Shown piece by piece: positions 1 to 10,596 of a DNA stretch of 64,000 nucleotides (its first letter is position 1; every line of letters begins with the position of its first letter). Location: positions 332,177-396,176 of the forward strand of contig OZ025866.1 of the NCBI GenBank assembly GCA_964019425.1. Reading direction: 5' to 3'. The stretch is from Flectonema sp. DT1601 (taxonomy: Eukaryota; Euglenozoa; Diplonemea; Diplonemida; Diplonemidae). The position numbers and the translations under genes are program-made. The notes under the pieces were generated by a model that was given only the letters and a program-made list of their open reading frames with translations, did not search any database and was not told the origin of the DNA.

Positions 1-520
1 TTGCAGTGTATTTACGGAGATTTTAGTCGGATGGCCTTGCCTTTTTTTTTTTGTGGGGGTTAAAAAAAAATCCATGACCTTGGGCGATGCATGGGTCCCA
101 TATATGCACGCTTGCACTCCTGTCATCGATGGTGTTGAGAACGAAGACTTACCTTTGAGGAACTTCAGGACGGAGAATACTCGTTCAGCCTCAACTGATA
201 TCACCAGGGAATTTACGCTTAGTGTGCCCTCAAGTCGCTTCTCTGCCGCACCTGTGTCTGACAAGTGTGTTTGTGTAGTCCACTTGAGCAGTACCGGGGG
301 GGTTTTTTTTTTGCTCTCCATTTTTGGAAACTTTTGTGTTGGGATCCGACATTATTATAACATTTGTGTGGAGTTTTTTTTCCCCCTTTTTTTTTTTTTT
401 TTTCATTTATTAGGAAAACTCCTAATTCTACAACAGATTCTGAAATCGTCAACTCATCACAACACGCGTTCATTGATATTCATATGGGGAGACTTAAATG
501 TTTACGTGGTCCCTTAACTG

Positions 521-655
521 AGAAGGGCAAACGCGATGAGTTGGACAGGCCTGACACCCTGAAGAGGGCTGGGTAAGGTGAACGGTCTGAGGAATGTGAT
601 TTTTTAAATTTTTTTGAAATCCAAACTGTTGTTTTGTTGTCCTTACATATTTTTT
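521..655 (+). repeat. Degenerate dispersed repeat, copy A
   Basis: Shares a diverged block with 1811-1900. Both copies contain GGCAAAC followed by CGATG, then CAGGCCTGACACC, then after a gap a TTGTTGTCCT-type segment ending in a long poly(T). Similarity is partial and was judged by eye. It may be an old mobile-element remnant or a recurring UTR element. Confidence 0.4.
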
Positions 656-1810
656 TTTTTTTTTTTTTGATTGACTACTTACCAATCAACTGATCACAGC
701 CATCCTACAGACCAAACTAACGATAAGTTATTCCTGTTGAAACTTTCCTTAGAAGAAAGTTATACCAAATTACCCACACAGAAGTAGAAGTATTTACTGG
801 TTTACACTGGTAGGGTTAGGTCATTGTATGTCTTAGGATTGGTTACTATTGTCTTTGGACATGTTTTTTTAGTTCAGATGTAGTCTTTTATCAAGCGGCC
901 ATCTATCAGCCGCAAGTGTAAGTCTTCGGGTTGGACTTTTTAGGGCGATCTCACCTCTTGAGGGATGGCTTGCGTCTGGTGACAGGTAAACTTCAAAAAA
1001 AAAAAAAAAAAAAAAAGTCAAATTTTTGTAAGCTAAAAAGTTCGAGTCCTAACTTTTTCTTCCAGAAAATCAGCCGCAAGCCGATTCGAACTCCGCGGTG
1101 GAAAACCTTTTTTTTTTTTTATTGCAAGTTGCGGTGATTTTCGGAAAACTTTTTTTTTTTTATAGTGGAATTCTAAAATTTTCCCTTTGTTCTCTCTCTT
1201 TCTCTTTTTTGAACTAGTCAATGTGAGACCGAAAGAAAAAAACAAAAAAAAAAAAAAAAAAAAAAGGAAGGAAGGAAACCCCACGACATAACTAACAGTT
1301 TCCGTAAACCGCCAACTTTAAAAAAAAAAAATATTTGTCTGAGGATCTCGAGAGGAAAAAGCGTTTTCGTTTTGCGAAAAATTCAAAAAAAAATGTGAGT
1401 TATTTAGATTTGTAGTAAATCTTTTTAAAAACATATGTCACGTTGTGACGTTAGCTGTTTCGAATTAGCGGTTTTTCCCGCAATTTGTGTTTGTGAGATC
1501 CGTGTTTTACCTGCGTGGATATTCAGATTGTTAATTTATTTCGTGTTCCTATCTTGTTTTATGCTCATTAAATACACTTATCGGGAAACTTTTTATTTAT
1601 TTGTGACTTCCTATGGCTGTATTGTCTCCTGATGCGAGTTACAATACCGCACTCCCCATCTGGGGATTTGTTACAGCTGCCCGTTTTCGGTTTTTCTTTT
1701 TTTTTTTTTTTCTTGCTCTCTCGACTTTGTATCAAAAAAAAAAAAAAGCTTGTTAACATAAAACTGAATCCTGTACAGTGAAGTTACTTGACGTTGTTTC
1801 TTTTGCTGGG

Positions 1811-1900
1811 AAAGGCAAACACGATGTGTAGGGCAGGCCTGACACCTTTAAGTCCGAAGCCCAACCGTTATTTGTTTGTTGTCCTACGAACTTTTTTTTT
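1811..1900 (+). repeat. Degenerate dispersed repeat, copy B
   Basis: Partner of the block at 521-655: same order of GGCAAAC, CGATG, CAGGCCTGACACC and TTTGTTGTCCT, then poly(T). No ORF lies inside. Confidence 0.4.
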
Positions 1901-3381
1901 TTTTTTTTTTTTTTTGCGTGTTTTGATCTAGGGTAATAAAACTGAATTATTATTTTGTATCATTCTTACCGTTGGCGAGCTTCTGATGGACATTAGAAAA
2001 AAGATAAAAAAAAAAAAATCCCTGAGGGGACAAACAGGCTTCCAGAACTACTGTTTTATGGAACAACAGAACAATTTATTTAATATTTTTTCCTTTACAA
2101 TCTGATTTTTTTATTTTTTAACAATAAGCTCATAACTATTATTACTACCCTACCTGTCAAATCTAAGGGAGGTGTTAGTCAGATATTGTTTGTTCGGCTT
2201 GTTGTTGTTGTTGTTGTTGGAATGACAAGTTCACTAGTTTCCCATCACTCGCGCTCAATAAGAGCAATCGAGCAGCGAAATTGCTTTTTTGTTTTTGTTT
2301 TTGTTTTTGTCATTTTTGCCATCGCAAGTTAATCCAACAGTTGTGAAAACAACTTCAATACGCTTTTTGTTGTGCGTGTCATAATATCATAATATCACTC
2401 ACTAAATGAGTGTTTTTTTTTCTTCTTTTTCCTTCTTTCAGTTTTTGTCTGGTCATCCAAAAATAAAAAAAAATGCGATTCTTTCCTGTAACTTTTTTGT
2501 TCGTGTGTAACCCTTTTTTTTTTTTTTTTTTTTTTTTGTTATAATATTTTATCATTCTTATCTTTTTCATAAAAAATGATAAGGTCGGAGTCGTGAATGG
2601 ATTATCTTGTTGAATTTCTCTCTTTTGGCGAGAGAGAAGTTTCAGCACAACAACACAACACACACACCCTGTGAAGTTTTTCCTGGACCAAAAAAAAAAA
2701 AAGGTTTTTTTTTTAACTCCCCTTTATCTTTGCATTAATTAGCAAAAAAGTAGCTAATTATGTAAAGAAAAAGTTGACTACAATTGATGTTGGAGGCTAA
2801 CTTATTGAGTTTGTATGTTTTTTCTTTTTTTTATTATTATCGATTTGGTATTTAGCCTCCACCTACTGAGTCAAACGAGAAAACGAGCGTGCCCATTTTT
2901 TGTTTCCCCCTCCTCCTCCTCGCTTTCCTTGCCAAATTCTGTAACCTTTTTGTTTGTGTGTCATTTTTTGAAAGATTCCGTTTTTTTTTTTTTTTTTTTT
3001 TTTTTGAAATCGATTTTTTTATTGACTTCATCAATGTGAAAAATATTTTAGGTGTGTTCATTATGCCCCGTCAGCCGAAGCTTTAATATAACAATCCTAA
3101 TGAGATTTTGGGGGTCTACTTACGTTGCTGTTGTCCTCGTGGCTCTATTGGAGTTAACCCGATGCTCTTTAGTTTGCTTTATCAGCGATGCACAGTACGC
3201 AATGCATTTGGACTTCCTTATCTATCTATGTAGGAAAAAAAAAAAGAAAGAAAAAAACTGAAAGTCATTTAAACTCATATGAGTAAACCGTTAAAAAAAA
3301 AAAAAAAACAATCACAATTATTAAAAAAAAAAAAAAAACACATAATTCACTCAGAACTAAAGTAAAAAAAAAAAAAAAAAG

Positions 3382-3966
3382 ATGGTAAGAGACTTAGATA
3401 CTTTACAGAAAGCTAGTCCTCTATACGATCCTGGTGGTGGAAAGAGTGACTATGTTAGATTAAAATGGTACCGTTATCAATTTGACAAGTGGATCAGACC
3501 GGTTAGATGGCTTACTGCTGGAGCGATTATTGGAGGAGGAGTTGTTTATGGATATGAACAATTAACAAAAAGACATTTACGTTCGAAAAGTTTATATCTC
3601 AAAAGGGGAGAACAGTATTATCAGATTATGGGATACGCTTGGGACCAAGACAGTAAAGACTTTAATATCGTATCGAGACCTTTGTATCACTGCAAGGCTC
3701 AACTTGATTCACATGAAGCCTTCCTAATGATGACAGCGAAGAGTAGTTACTTTCAATCTGTCGCAAGCTATAGTGAGCTTCCATCAAACGCTCAAGACCT
3801 GGCATTGTGTGGACCGTTTCAGTATGACCCTCATTGGAATTATAAAAGTGTCCCGAGATCGATCGTTAAATCAAAAGCAGCTGAAATACAACCGGCAACG
3901 TCAGACATAACTTGTAGTGGTTTTGGAACATCTAGTCATGAGACTTATAAAAAAAATAAAAAATAA
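3382..3966 (+). CDS. Hypothetical protein, 194 aa, one membrane segment
   Basis: Single-exon frame starting at the first ATG after a poly(A) run. Composition is ordinary and not homopolymer-driven, so it looks like a real gene. One hydrophobic stretch rich in Gly and Val (about residues 44-60, WLTAGAIIGGGVVYGYEQ) fits a single membrane helix, with basic residues on both sides. The middle, about residues 75-130, has a pattern (RGEQYYQIMGYAWD, then SRPLYHCKAQ) that weakly recalls the small DUF1653 fold, but I do not rely on it. The C-terminal 30 residues are polar and end in Lys/Asn. No function is assigned. A mitochondrial membrane protein is possible; nothing here proves it. Confidence 0.65.
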   Translation: MVRDLDTLQKASPLYDPGGGKSDYVRLKWYRYQFDKWIRPVRWLTAGAIIGGGVVYGYEQLTKRHLRSKSLYLKRGEQYYQIMGYAWDQDSKDFNIVSRPLYHCKAQLDSHEAFLMMTAKSSYFQSVASYSELPSNAQDLALCGPFQYDPHWNYKSVPRSIVKSKAAEIQPATSDITCSGFGTSSHETYKKNKK

Positions 3967-4189
3967 ATAAAACCAATTTACATATAAAAAGGGTGCCTGT
4001 GGATCACCTCAAGCTTGTTTCACTACTATGGGAAAAAAAAACCATTCAGATAAAAAAAAAATCCTTAATTATGTTGTTGATCACAGACAGTATTACTGAC
4101 GGCACATGGAAAAATAAATAATATTTTGAAAATAAAATAAATAAAACGGCTCTTAATCTGAATAAGTTTTCTTCTCTGACTTCATCGGT

Positions 4190-4225
<36 letters not shown>

Positions 4226-4464
4226 ACCAGAGCGTATCACACTGTTGATACAAAAAATCGTTTCCAATTTATATATTTTTTTTTAAAATTTTTTTTTCAT
4301 ATTATGTACCTTTTATTGTCTATTTTTTTACTACCCTCATCACATAAGAATGAGTTGTAAAAGAGATATGTTGACAATTCAATATGTTGTATTTCGAATT
4401 GGCATACATCAACTAATTAAAAGTCTTATTTATTTTCACCAGTTCCCTCCTCAATCTGTACAGC

Positions 4465-4557
4465 ATGAGTTTATCAGAGAGAATGCGTCAGGAGGAGTCT
4501 GAAAAGTCATTAGCAGCAGAGAAGAAGAAGAAAGAAAACGAGCGAATGGAAAAATAA
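4465..4557 (+). pseudogene. Truncated 30-aa copy 1 of the CCCH-gene N-terminus
   Basis: Starts with the same residues as the intact gene (MSLSERMRQEESEKSL) and keeps its frame to the shared ATGGAA. There the duplication junction replaces the gene body with AAATAA, giving a stop. It could act as an upstream ORF if transcribed with the intact copy. Confidence 0.75.
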
Positions 4558-4899
4558 ATAATATTTTGAACATAAAATAAATAAAACGGCTCTTAATCTG
4601 AATAAGTTTTCTTCTCTGACTTCATCGGTGCAAAAAAAAAAAAAAAAAAAAAAAAAAATCAACCAGAGCGTATCACACTGTTGATACAAAAAATCGTTTC
4701 CAATTTATATTTTTTTTAAAAATTTTTTTTTCATATTATGTACCTTTTATTGTCTATTTTTTTTACTACCCTCATCACATAAGAATGAGTTGTAAAAGAG
4801 ATATGTTGACAATTCAATATGTTGTATTTCAAATTGGCATACATCAACTAATTAAAAGTCTTATTTATTTTCACCAGTTCCCTCCTCAATCTGTACAGC

Positions 4900-4992
4900 A
4901 TGAGTTTATCAGAGAGAATGCGTCAGGAGGAGTCTGAAAAGTCATTAGCAGCAGAGAAGAAGAAGAAAGAAAACGAGCGAATGGAAAAATAA
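4900..4992 (+). pseudogene. Truncated 30-aa copy 2 of the CCCH-gene N-terminus
   Basis: Second duplicate with the same 30-residue product and the same stop created at the ATGGAA junction. The intact gene starts at 5340 in the third unit. Confidence 0.75.
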
Positions 4993-5339
4993 ATAATATT
5001 TTGAAAATAAAATAAATAAAACGGCTCTTAATCTGAATAAGTTTTCTTCTCTGACTTCATCGGTGCAAAAAAAAAAAAAAAAAAAAAAAAAAAATAAATC
5101 AACCAGAGCGTATCACACTGTTGATACAAAAAATCGTTTCCAATTTATATATTTTTTTTAAAATTTTTTTTCATATTATGTACCTTTTATTGTCTATTTT
5201 TTTTACTACCCTCATCACATAAGAATGAGTTGTAAAAGAGATATGTTGACAATTCAGTATGTTGTATTTCAAATTGGCATACATCAACTAATTAAAAGTC
5301 TTATTTATTTTCACCAGTTCCCTCCTCAATCTGTACAGC

Positions 5340-6190
5340 ATGAGTTTATCAGAGAGAATGCGTCAGGAGGAGTCTGAAAAGTCATTAGCAGCAGAGAAGA
5401 AGAAGAAAGAAAACGAGCGAATGGAAGCTATGGCTAGAAAGTTAATGGAGGCACAAGAATCCATTGATGGTACAAAAAAGGAAAATAAAAAACGATTGTT
5501 GGAAGCAGAACGTGAAGAGAGAAAGAAATTTCAAGATGCTGCAGAAAGAGAAACTCAAAACGAGGAACACAGTAGACTAAAACGATCAAAAATAGAAGAA
5601 AATGAACGCAGTATTAAAGAAAAGAACTTCGAAGAGTTGGTAAGGAAGAGACAGCGTTGGGTATCTACTCACTTACACATTCTATGGGATGGGGTGGGGT
5701 GGGGTGGGGGGGTAGGGATGGTATTGGGAAGGGGTGACATTTACACAAAAAAAAAAAAAAAAAAAAACTAATATTGTACTGCGGTCAATGTTATTTCAGT
5801 CAACACGAACCCCCCCTCATCAACACGAACCCCTTTGGTCACTGTATTTAAAACTAATGTTACAACACAGTTGTAATTTTTTACAAAATCCAACATACAA
5901 CCCCCCCTCATCAAAGCTAACAACTAATCTTCTCAATCCACAGGAGGACAAGAAACCGCGAAACAAGTTCTGCAACGACTGGAAGAAGGCCGCATGTGAA
6001 AAGGGAGACGGATGCAGGTACCGACACGAACCTAAGGATCACCCAAGATTTCAGGTAACTTGCTAATTATAAATTTAAATACCATTCACTCTCTCTATTA
6101 TAAACAAAAAAATCCTAACAGGCTTACGTACAAAAATACGGAGCACCTCCGCTCAGTATTGTTCATTTTCAACAATTTGAAGGGGTCTGA
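5340..6190 (+). CDS. Coiled-coil CCCH zinc-finger protein, 159 aa, 3 exons
   Basis: Exons 5340-5639, 5944-6054 and 6122-6190, all phase 0 (donors GTAAGG and GTAACT, acceptors CCACAG and CTAACAG). Exon 1 encodes a highly charged Glu/Lys/Arg helix likely to form a coiled coil. Exon 2 encodes one CCCH finger: the cysteines of FCNDWKKAACEKGDGC and the following RYRH give C-x7-C-x5-C-x3-H, normal spacing for this RNA-binding family. Exon 3 adds 22 residues and the stop. A single CCCH finger next to a coiled coil suggests an RNA-binding or splicing-related role, as an inference. The 5' end is triplicated just upstream. Two possible leader acceptors lie at 5316-5317 and 5337-5338. Intron 1 is unusually rich in G and C runs. 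Confidence 0.8.
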
Positions 6191-6466
6191 AAACACTTGA
6201 CTACGTCTCAAACTGGTCAATACTAAGAAGTGATCTACTTCTTCAGACACTAGTTGACTTTCCCAGTCAAACAACTGTTGTCGGGGGTCACGTTGTCGTT
6301 GAGCAACAACCAGAAGTACAGCACCCGCAGATGGATTCAAGCAATTCAAAGCAAAAAGTGTCTTCAGTACATTTTATTATTGTTTACGACTTTATAATAT
6401 TATTTTATTATTAACATCTCTGAACAGTTTTAACTTCCTTAAAAAAAACCAAAAAAAACCCAAAAC

Positions 6467-9400
6467 ATGATTAAGGAAGGAATCCCACTGCTATTGCTGT
6501 CACTCGCCCGTGGAGCTGATTGTTTTCAAGATCCTGCTGGCGCAGGGTATGTTGAGAACTGGAGAGCCTGCCCGACTGCTGATCAGACCGACGGGTTCAA
6601 GACGCTGTTGATCTCCTCTGCGGTAACTTCTGACGGATCACCCGGTATGAACAGCTGTAACACTCGATGTGAAATCGGGAGTCCGGTTCCAGTTTGCGAC
6701 AACCAACCGAACGCCCTGCTGGTGTCGCAGTGGCAGACGGATGGAAAGAAAGTCATCTTAGAATTCGGTGATGGCGGAATGGACGGCTCCGGGTCGCGAC
6801 GGGGCAAAAGTGGTGGTGGTGGAGACGACTGCTGGGAATATTGCTTTGGAAAGGAAGGGTTTGTAGCCAAGCAACTTATTGATATCATACTCAGCCAAGG
6901 ATTTGATGGAATTGACGTGGACTTCAACTACCAGTCGACGGATCCCCGAAGAGATGCGAAGGGACAGTTGTTCGTACACGGCCTGACACAGAAGCTCTTG
7001 CAGCAGCTGCCCGCTGACAAAGTGCTCTCGCACGGCATGTTGGCGAAGCCGTTCCCTGCACCGACCGACCCGACGACACCGTCTGCGCCTTCGATTTCCG
7101 GAAATCGTTGGAGAAGACCTCCTTCATGGAGAAAACCTCCTTCCCGCCGGCCTGGGAAACCCGGCTGCGTTCCAACTCCACCGCCATGCACACCGACTCC
7201 ACAGCCGACTGCAGCCACGCCACAACCGACTACAGCCACGCCACAGCCGACCACAGCCACGCCGCAGCCGACTGCAGCCACGCCACAACCGACGCCACAG
7301 CCAACTACAGCCACGCCGCAGCCGACCACAGCCACACCGGAACCCACTCCGCAACCCCAGCCGCCAACCGCTGTGCCGACATCCGTGCCGACTTCCGTAC
7401 CTCCAACGGTACCGAGCACCCCGCAGCCAACCACAGCCACTCCCACTCCTCAAACTACACCGCTGCCGACTACAACTTCTCCGCAAACAACTTCGCAGCC
7501 GACTTCCCAACCACCGAGCACCCCTCAGCCAACAACTGCACCGCAACCGCCTACTGTACAGCCAACAACTTCGCCAGCACCCCAGCCACCAATCGTAGTG
7601 ACTCCGCAACCGACACCTGTACCGACATCTCCGCCGACAACTGCACAACCACCGCCTTCGGAAACACAATCGCCACCTGCACCGACACCGCAACCTGAAG
7701 AAGGTGAGTCACCTACTCCACAGCCAGATGGTGAGTCACCTACTCCGCAGCCAGAAGAAGGTGGCGAACCAACTCCACAGCCGGAAGAAGGCGGCGTACC
7801 CACTCCGCAACCTGAAGAGGGAGAGTCACCAACTCCACAACCAGAGGGAGAGTCGCCAACTCCGCAGCCAGAAGAAGGTGGCGAACCAACTCCGCAGCCA
7901 GAAGAAGGTGGCGTACCGACCCCGCAGCCGGAAGAAGGCGAATCACCAACTCCACAGCCAGAAGAAGGTGGCGGGCCAACTCCACAACCGGAAGAAGGTG
8001 GCGTACCGACTCCACAGCCAGAAGAAGGTGGCGGGCCAACTCCACAACCGGAAGAAGGTGGCGTACCGACTCCACAGCCAGAAGAAGGTGGCGGGCCAAC
8101 TCCACAACCAGAAGAAGGTGGCGTACCGACTCCGCAGCCAGAAGAAGGGGAATCACCAACTCCACAGCCAGAAGAAGGTGGCGGGCCAACTCCACAACCG
8201 GAAGAAGGTGGCGTACCGACTCCACAGCCAGAAGAAGGTGGCGGGCCAACTCCACAACCGGAAGAAGGTGGCGTACCGACTCCACAGCCAGAAGAAGGTG
8301 GCGGGCCAACTCCACAACCAGAAGAAGGTGGCGTACCGACTCCGCAGCCAGAAGAAGGGGAATCACCAACTCCACAGCCTGAAGAAGAGGGGGGAGAGTC
8401 ACCAACACCGCAGCCAGAAGAAGAAGGCGAAGAAGGTGGGCCAACGCCGCAACCCGAGGAAGGAGGAGAAACACCGACTCCACAACCTGAAGAGGAAGGC
8501 GAAGAAGGTGGACCAACACCGCAACCAGAAGAGGGTGAAGAAGGTGGGCCAACTCCACAACCTGAAGAAGGAGAGGAGGGAGGACCGTTTCCGGGAGAAG
8601 GAGAAGGAGAAAGAATCAACAGCTGCGGTGAGACCATCTCAGAGTGGGGACACTGCATTGCTGCACCACACTGCTGCTCTGAAGGTCTGAAGTGTTTTCA
8701 GAGACGCACTCGATCGGCAAGGTGTGTGAAGGCTTGTGATGGCGAAGGGTGCAGGGAAATCGGAGCTGGCAGTACTCCAGTGTTGGGAAGAGAATTGGGT
8801 GAGAAGGCACCGGTTTGCGGAAAGTGCGAAAGCTGGCAGAAGGGAGGTGCTTACTGTACTGGGGCGGGGAAGGGTGCAAAAGACGTGTGCAGCGCGATTC
8901 CGAAGTCGGGAAGCTGTTCTGCTGGCAAGACGAAGTGCTTTCGGGGTGCGGGCGGGGCTTCGAGGGCGAGGAAATTGGTGCGGTTGGTGTTGAGAAGGGG
9001 AATGCGTTCGTTTGTGAAGAAGGACTTCAGAAACATGCTGCAGGGGTTGTTTGAGCTCGAGGCAGAGATATCGTTCAAATTCATCTGTCCGAGCAGCGCG
9101 TGTCCGGGAGGGATCTGCGGTGGAGATTCTTCTTCGAAGTGTTTGAAGCTCGACGGCACCGATTCGAGGAAAGCTGCTGCCCTGGGAAATGATGGAAAGG
9201 AAGCAGGAAGTGTTGTTGCCTTTGAGATCGAAGGGGGAAGCGACAGGGAACTGGTCCGCGCTTTCAACAAGAAGCAACTTCCCGGAGTCGTAGCGATGCA
9301 CGAGGAGTGGCGGGGAGCTGCAGCTGGGGATGATGAAACTGCGATGACGGGGACCGAGGGCAGCAAAAACACGGAAAAGGATGAGAAGAACAAGAGCATC

Positions 9401-9613
9401 CTTCCTTTCTTAATTGGAGCAGTGTCTGCCGTTGTTGGGTGTGTGTTGATAGCTGTTGCCGCTGTGTTCTACAGACGGCCGAGGTCGGGAGGTGACGACG
9501 ATTTCTGTGCTGGTGACCGAGGTATTGACATGACTTCCCTGACGACGATGGACCATCCCGCCGTAGGCAACAACGAAGAGAAGAAGGACTTCGTGTCCGA
9601 GTTGCGTATTTGA
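6467..9613 (+). CDS. Membrane-anchored chitinase-like (GH18) protein with PTPQPEEGG repeats, 1048 aa
   Basis: Signal peptide (about residues 1-19) is followed by a GH18-like region. GYVENW resembles strand 1, KKVILEFGDGG strand 3, and GFDGIDVDFNY (145-155) strand 4 with the DxxDxDx signature. The catalytic Glu of that signature is Asn154, so chitin cleavage is unlikely and a lectin-like role is plausible. Barrel similarity fades near residue 197. A huge Pro/Thr/Gln/Glu linker follows (about residues 200-710), whose second half is 10-residue PTPQPEEGG(V/G) units in higher-order duplicates. Then come a Cys-rich region (WGHCIAAPHCCSEGLKC), a membrane helix (about 978-1002) and a 46-residue cytosolic tail. 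The segment FNKKQLPGVVAMHEEW near residue 925 recalls a final GH18 strand, so the barrel could be split by the insert; this is speculative. Codon use is clearly more GC-rich than in neighbouring genes. Confidence 0.75.
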   Translation: MIKEGIPLLLLSLARGADCFQDPAGAGYVENWRACPTADQTDGFKTLLISSAVTSDGSPGMNSCNTRCEIGSPVPVCDNQPNALLVSQWQTDGKKVILEFGDGGMDGSGSRRGKSGGGGDDCWEYCFGKEGFVAKQLIDIILSQGFDGIDVDFNYQSTDPRRDAKGQLFVHGLTQKLLQQLPADKVLSHGMLAKPFPAPTDPTTPSAPSISGNRWRRPPSWRKPPSRRPGKPGCVPTPPPCTPTPQPTAATPQPTTATPQPTTATPQPTAATPQPTPQPTTATPQPTTATPEPTPQPQPPTAVPTSVPTSVPPTVPSTPQPTTATPTPQTTPLPTTTSPQTTSQPTSQPPSTPQPTTAPQPPTVQPTTSPAPQPPIVVTPQPTPVPTSPPTTAQPPPSETQSPPAPTPQPEEGESPTPQPDGESPTPQPEEGGEPTPQPEEGGVPTPQPEEGESPTPQPEGESPTPQPEEGGEPTPQPEEGGVPTPQPEEGESPTPQPEEGGGPTPQPEEGGVPTPQPEEGGGPTPQPEEGGVPTPQPEEGGGPTPQPEEGGVPTPQPEEGESPTPQPEEGGGPTPQPEEGGVPTPQPEEGGGPTPQPEEGGVPTPQPEEGGGPTPQPEEGGVPTPQPEEGESPTPQPEEEGGESPTPQPEEEGEEGGPTPQPEEGGETPTPQPEEEGEEGGPTPQPEEGEEGGPTPQPEEGEEGGPFPGEGEGERINSCGETISEWGHCIAAPHCCSEGLKCFQRRTRSARCVKACDGEGCREIGAGSTPVLGRELGEKAPVCGKCESWQKGGAYCTGAGKGAKDVCSAIPKSGSCSAGKTKCFRGAGGASRARKLVRLVLRRGMRSFVKKDFRNMLQGLFELEAEISFKFICPSSACPGGICGGDSSSKCLKLDGTDSRKAAALGNDGKEAGSVVAFEIEGGSDRELVRAFNKKQLPGVVAMHEEWRGAAAGDDETAMTGTEGSKNTEKDEKNKSILPFLIGAVSAVVGCVLIAVAAVFYRRPRSGGDDDFCAGDRGIDMTSLTTMDHPAVGNNEEKKDFVSELRI
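7065..8605 (+). repeat. Coding tandem repeats in the chitinase-like gene
   Basis: The first part (to about 7690) is an irregular ACA/CCA/CAG-rich Thr-Pro-Gln region. The second part (about 7690-8600) is built of 30-bp units encoding PTPQPEEGGV or PTPQPEEGGG, paired into 60-bp blocks. A block of about 200 bp starting at ESPTPQPEEGGG (near 7945) recurs near 8150. Because units are multiples of three, other frames and the antisense strand stay open as well; those frames are shadows. Confidence 0.9.
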
Positions 9614-10240
9614 TCAAACACCAGCAATTCCTGTTTCTTTCAGTCGGCATGCCGACCTTTAGCATCAGGATGAGGATTAGCTGTAAACAGGGTTCCCTTT
9701 GTTGGGTTGTGTCATTCCTTTTCTTTCAGCGAAATGTTCTTATATTCTTATTCTTATATTTATTTGATTTGATTTATTTTTTGTCTTCCGATGTTTCTTG
9801 CGGAAGCCCGTTCCCGCTTTTTTTTTTTTTTTTTTTTTTTTTTTTGAATTTGTTTTTCCTCTCTTCGTTAATCCTTAACTATATATATAACAACACCCCT
9901 TTCCTCTGAGGAAGGGGGGAGATGGAAATATTATTATTATATTGGTCTGGAAAGGACCTGTTTTCATCTTTTTCTCTCTATTCTTGTTCTTTTATATAAT
10001 TTTATTCTTTCATTTTCCACTGTTTTCTGAACCACTCACGCTTTGGTTCTGTATTTCTCCTCTGACAGGAGAGGGGGGAGAGAGAGAGAGAAAGAGAGAA
10101 AGTGGATCGTTTGTTTGTCTGTCCCACTGTTTTTGTTGGCGACACGTACTTCCAATCGATTTGTCTTTTTTTTTTTTTTTTTTGTGGTTGAAAACCACAC
10201 CGTTAACTACACCACAAAATACCCTTTTATTTCCAAGCCC

Positions 10241-10310
10241 CCCTTAAAAGTGGGAGATATTACCCTGTTGGCAGTGATGAGAGGTGTCCCCTCTTGGGCT
10301 TACAATTATT
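10241..10310 (+). repeat. Direct repeat copy 1 (about 70 bp)
   Basis: Begins CCCTTAAAAGTGGGAGATAT and ends CTTACAATTATT. It is almost identical to 10597-10667, with one C/T difference in GTGTCCC versus GTGTTCC. A further CTTCCTCTCTC followed by ATTATTATT is shared after a poly(T) stretch that copy 2 lacks. Confidence 0.85.
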
Positions 10311-10596
10311 CTTTTTTTTTCTTTCTTTTCTTTTTCCACTTTTCTTCCTCTCTCTATTATTATTGTTATTTTGGCCAAGGCCTGGTTGTGTATTTTCTTT
10401 TTTGTGAATGGGACTTGTTGTTTCTCCTAAAAAAAGAAAACAGCCAATGGAAGTTTTGTGTTTTATGTGAATTCAGATCATCGTTGATTCTTTTTGTTCT
10501 TTTTTTGACAGGAAATTGCTGTGCGCACTCTCAGTTCACATTATAAGGGTGTCGTTTACTTCGGAGGGTCTGGTGGTGTTGTGGCCAACTCGGGCA

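Larger units (their letters stand above)
1..3381. other. Low-complexity intergenic DNA, no gene seen
   Basis: No convincing coding sequence was found. The open frames here are short and consist largely of Lys or Phe runs read from poly(A) and poly(T) tracts. The stretch holds many A or T runs of 10-25 bases, a TTG microsatellite near 2201-2220 and a TTTTTG run near 2285-2310. A weak dispersed repeat is described separately. A 3' end of an upstream gene could lie in the first few hundred bases, but nothing shows it. Confidence 0.6.
4106..5420 (+). repeat. Tandem triplication of the 5' end of the CCCH gene
   Basis: Three head-to-tail units start at 4106, 4546 and 4981 (440, 435 and 440 bp). 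Each holds about 360 bp of upstream DNA with a variable poly(A) tract, a TTTTCACCAG site, the start codon and the first 28-29 codons of the CCCH gene. The junctions fall at ATGGAA, which occurs at the left edge and inside the gene, so a microhomology-mediated duplication is likely. Units differ mainly in homopolymer length and a few single bases, pointing to a recent origin or to an assembly problem. Confidence 0.9.

Noticed and set aside
1033-1284. Lys/Phe-rich frames throughout 1-3.4 kb and 21-24.5 kb
   Set aside because: They are translations of poly(A) and poly(T) runs, on both strands, without domains or splice-consistent partners.
7108-8690. Long alternative-frame and antisense frames inside the chitinase-like gene (up to 377 codons)
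   Set aside because: The coding repeat units are multiples of three, so stop-free shadow frames arise automatically. The plus frame 6467-9613 alone has a signal peptide, domains and membrane helix.
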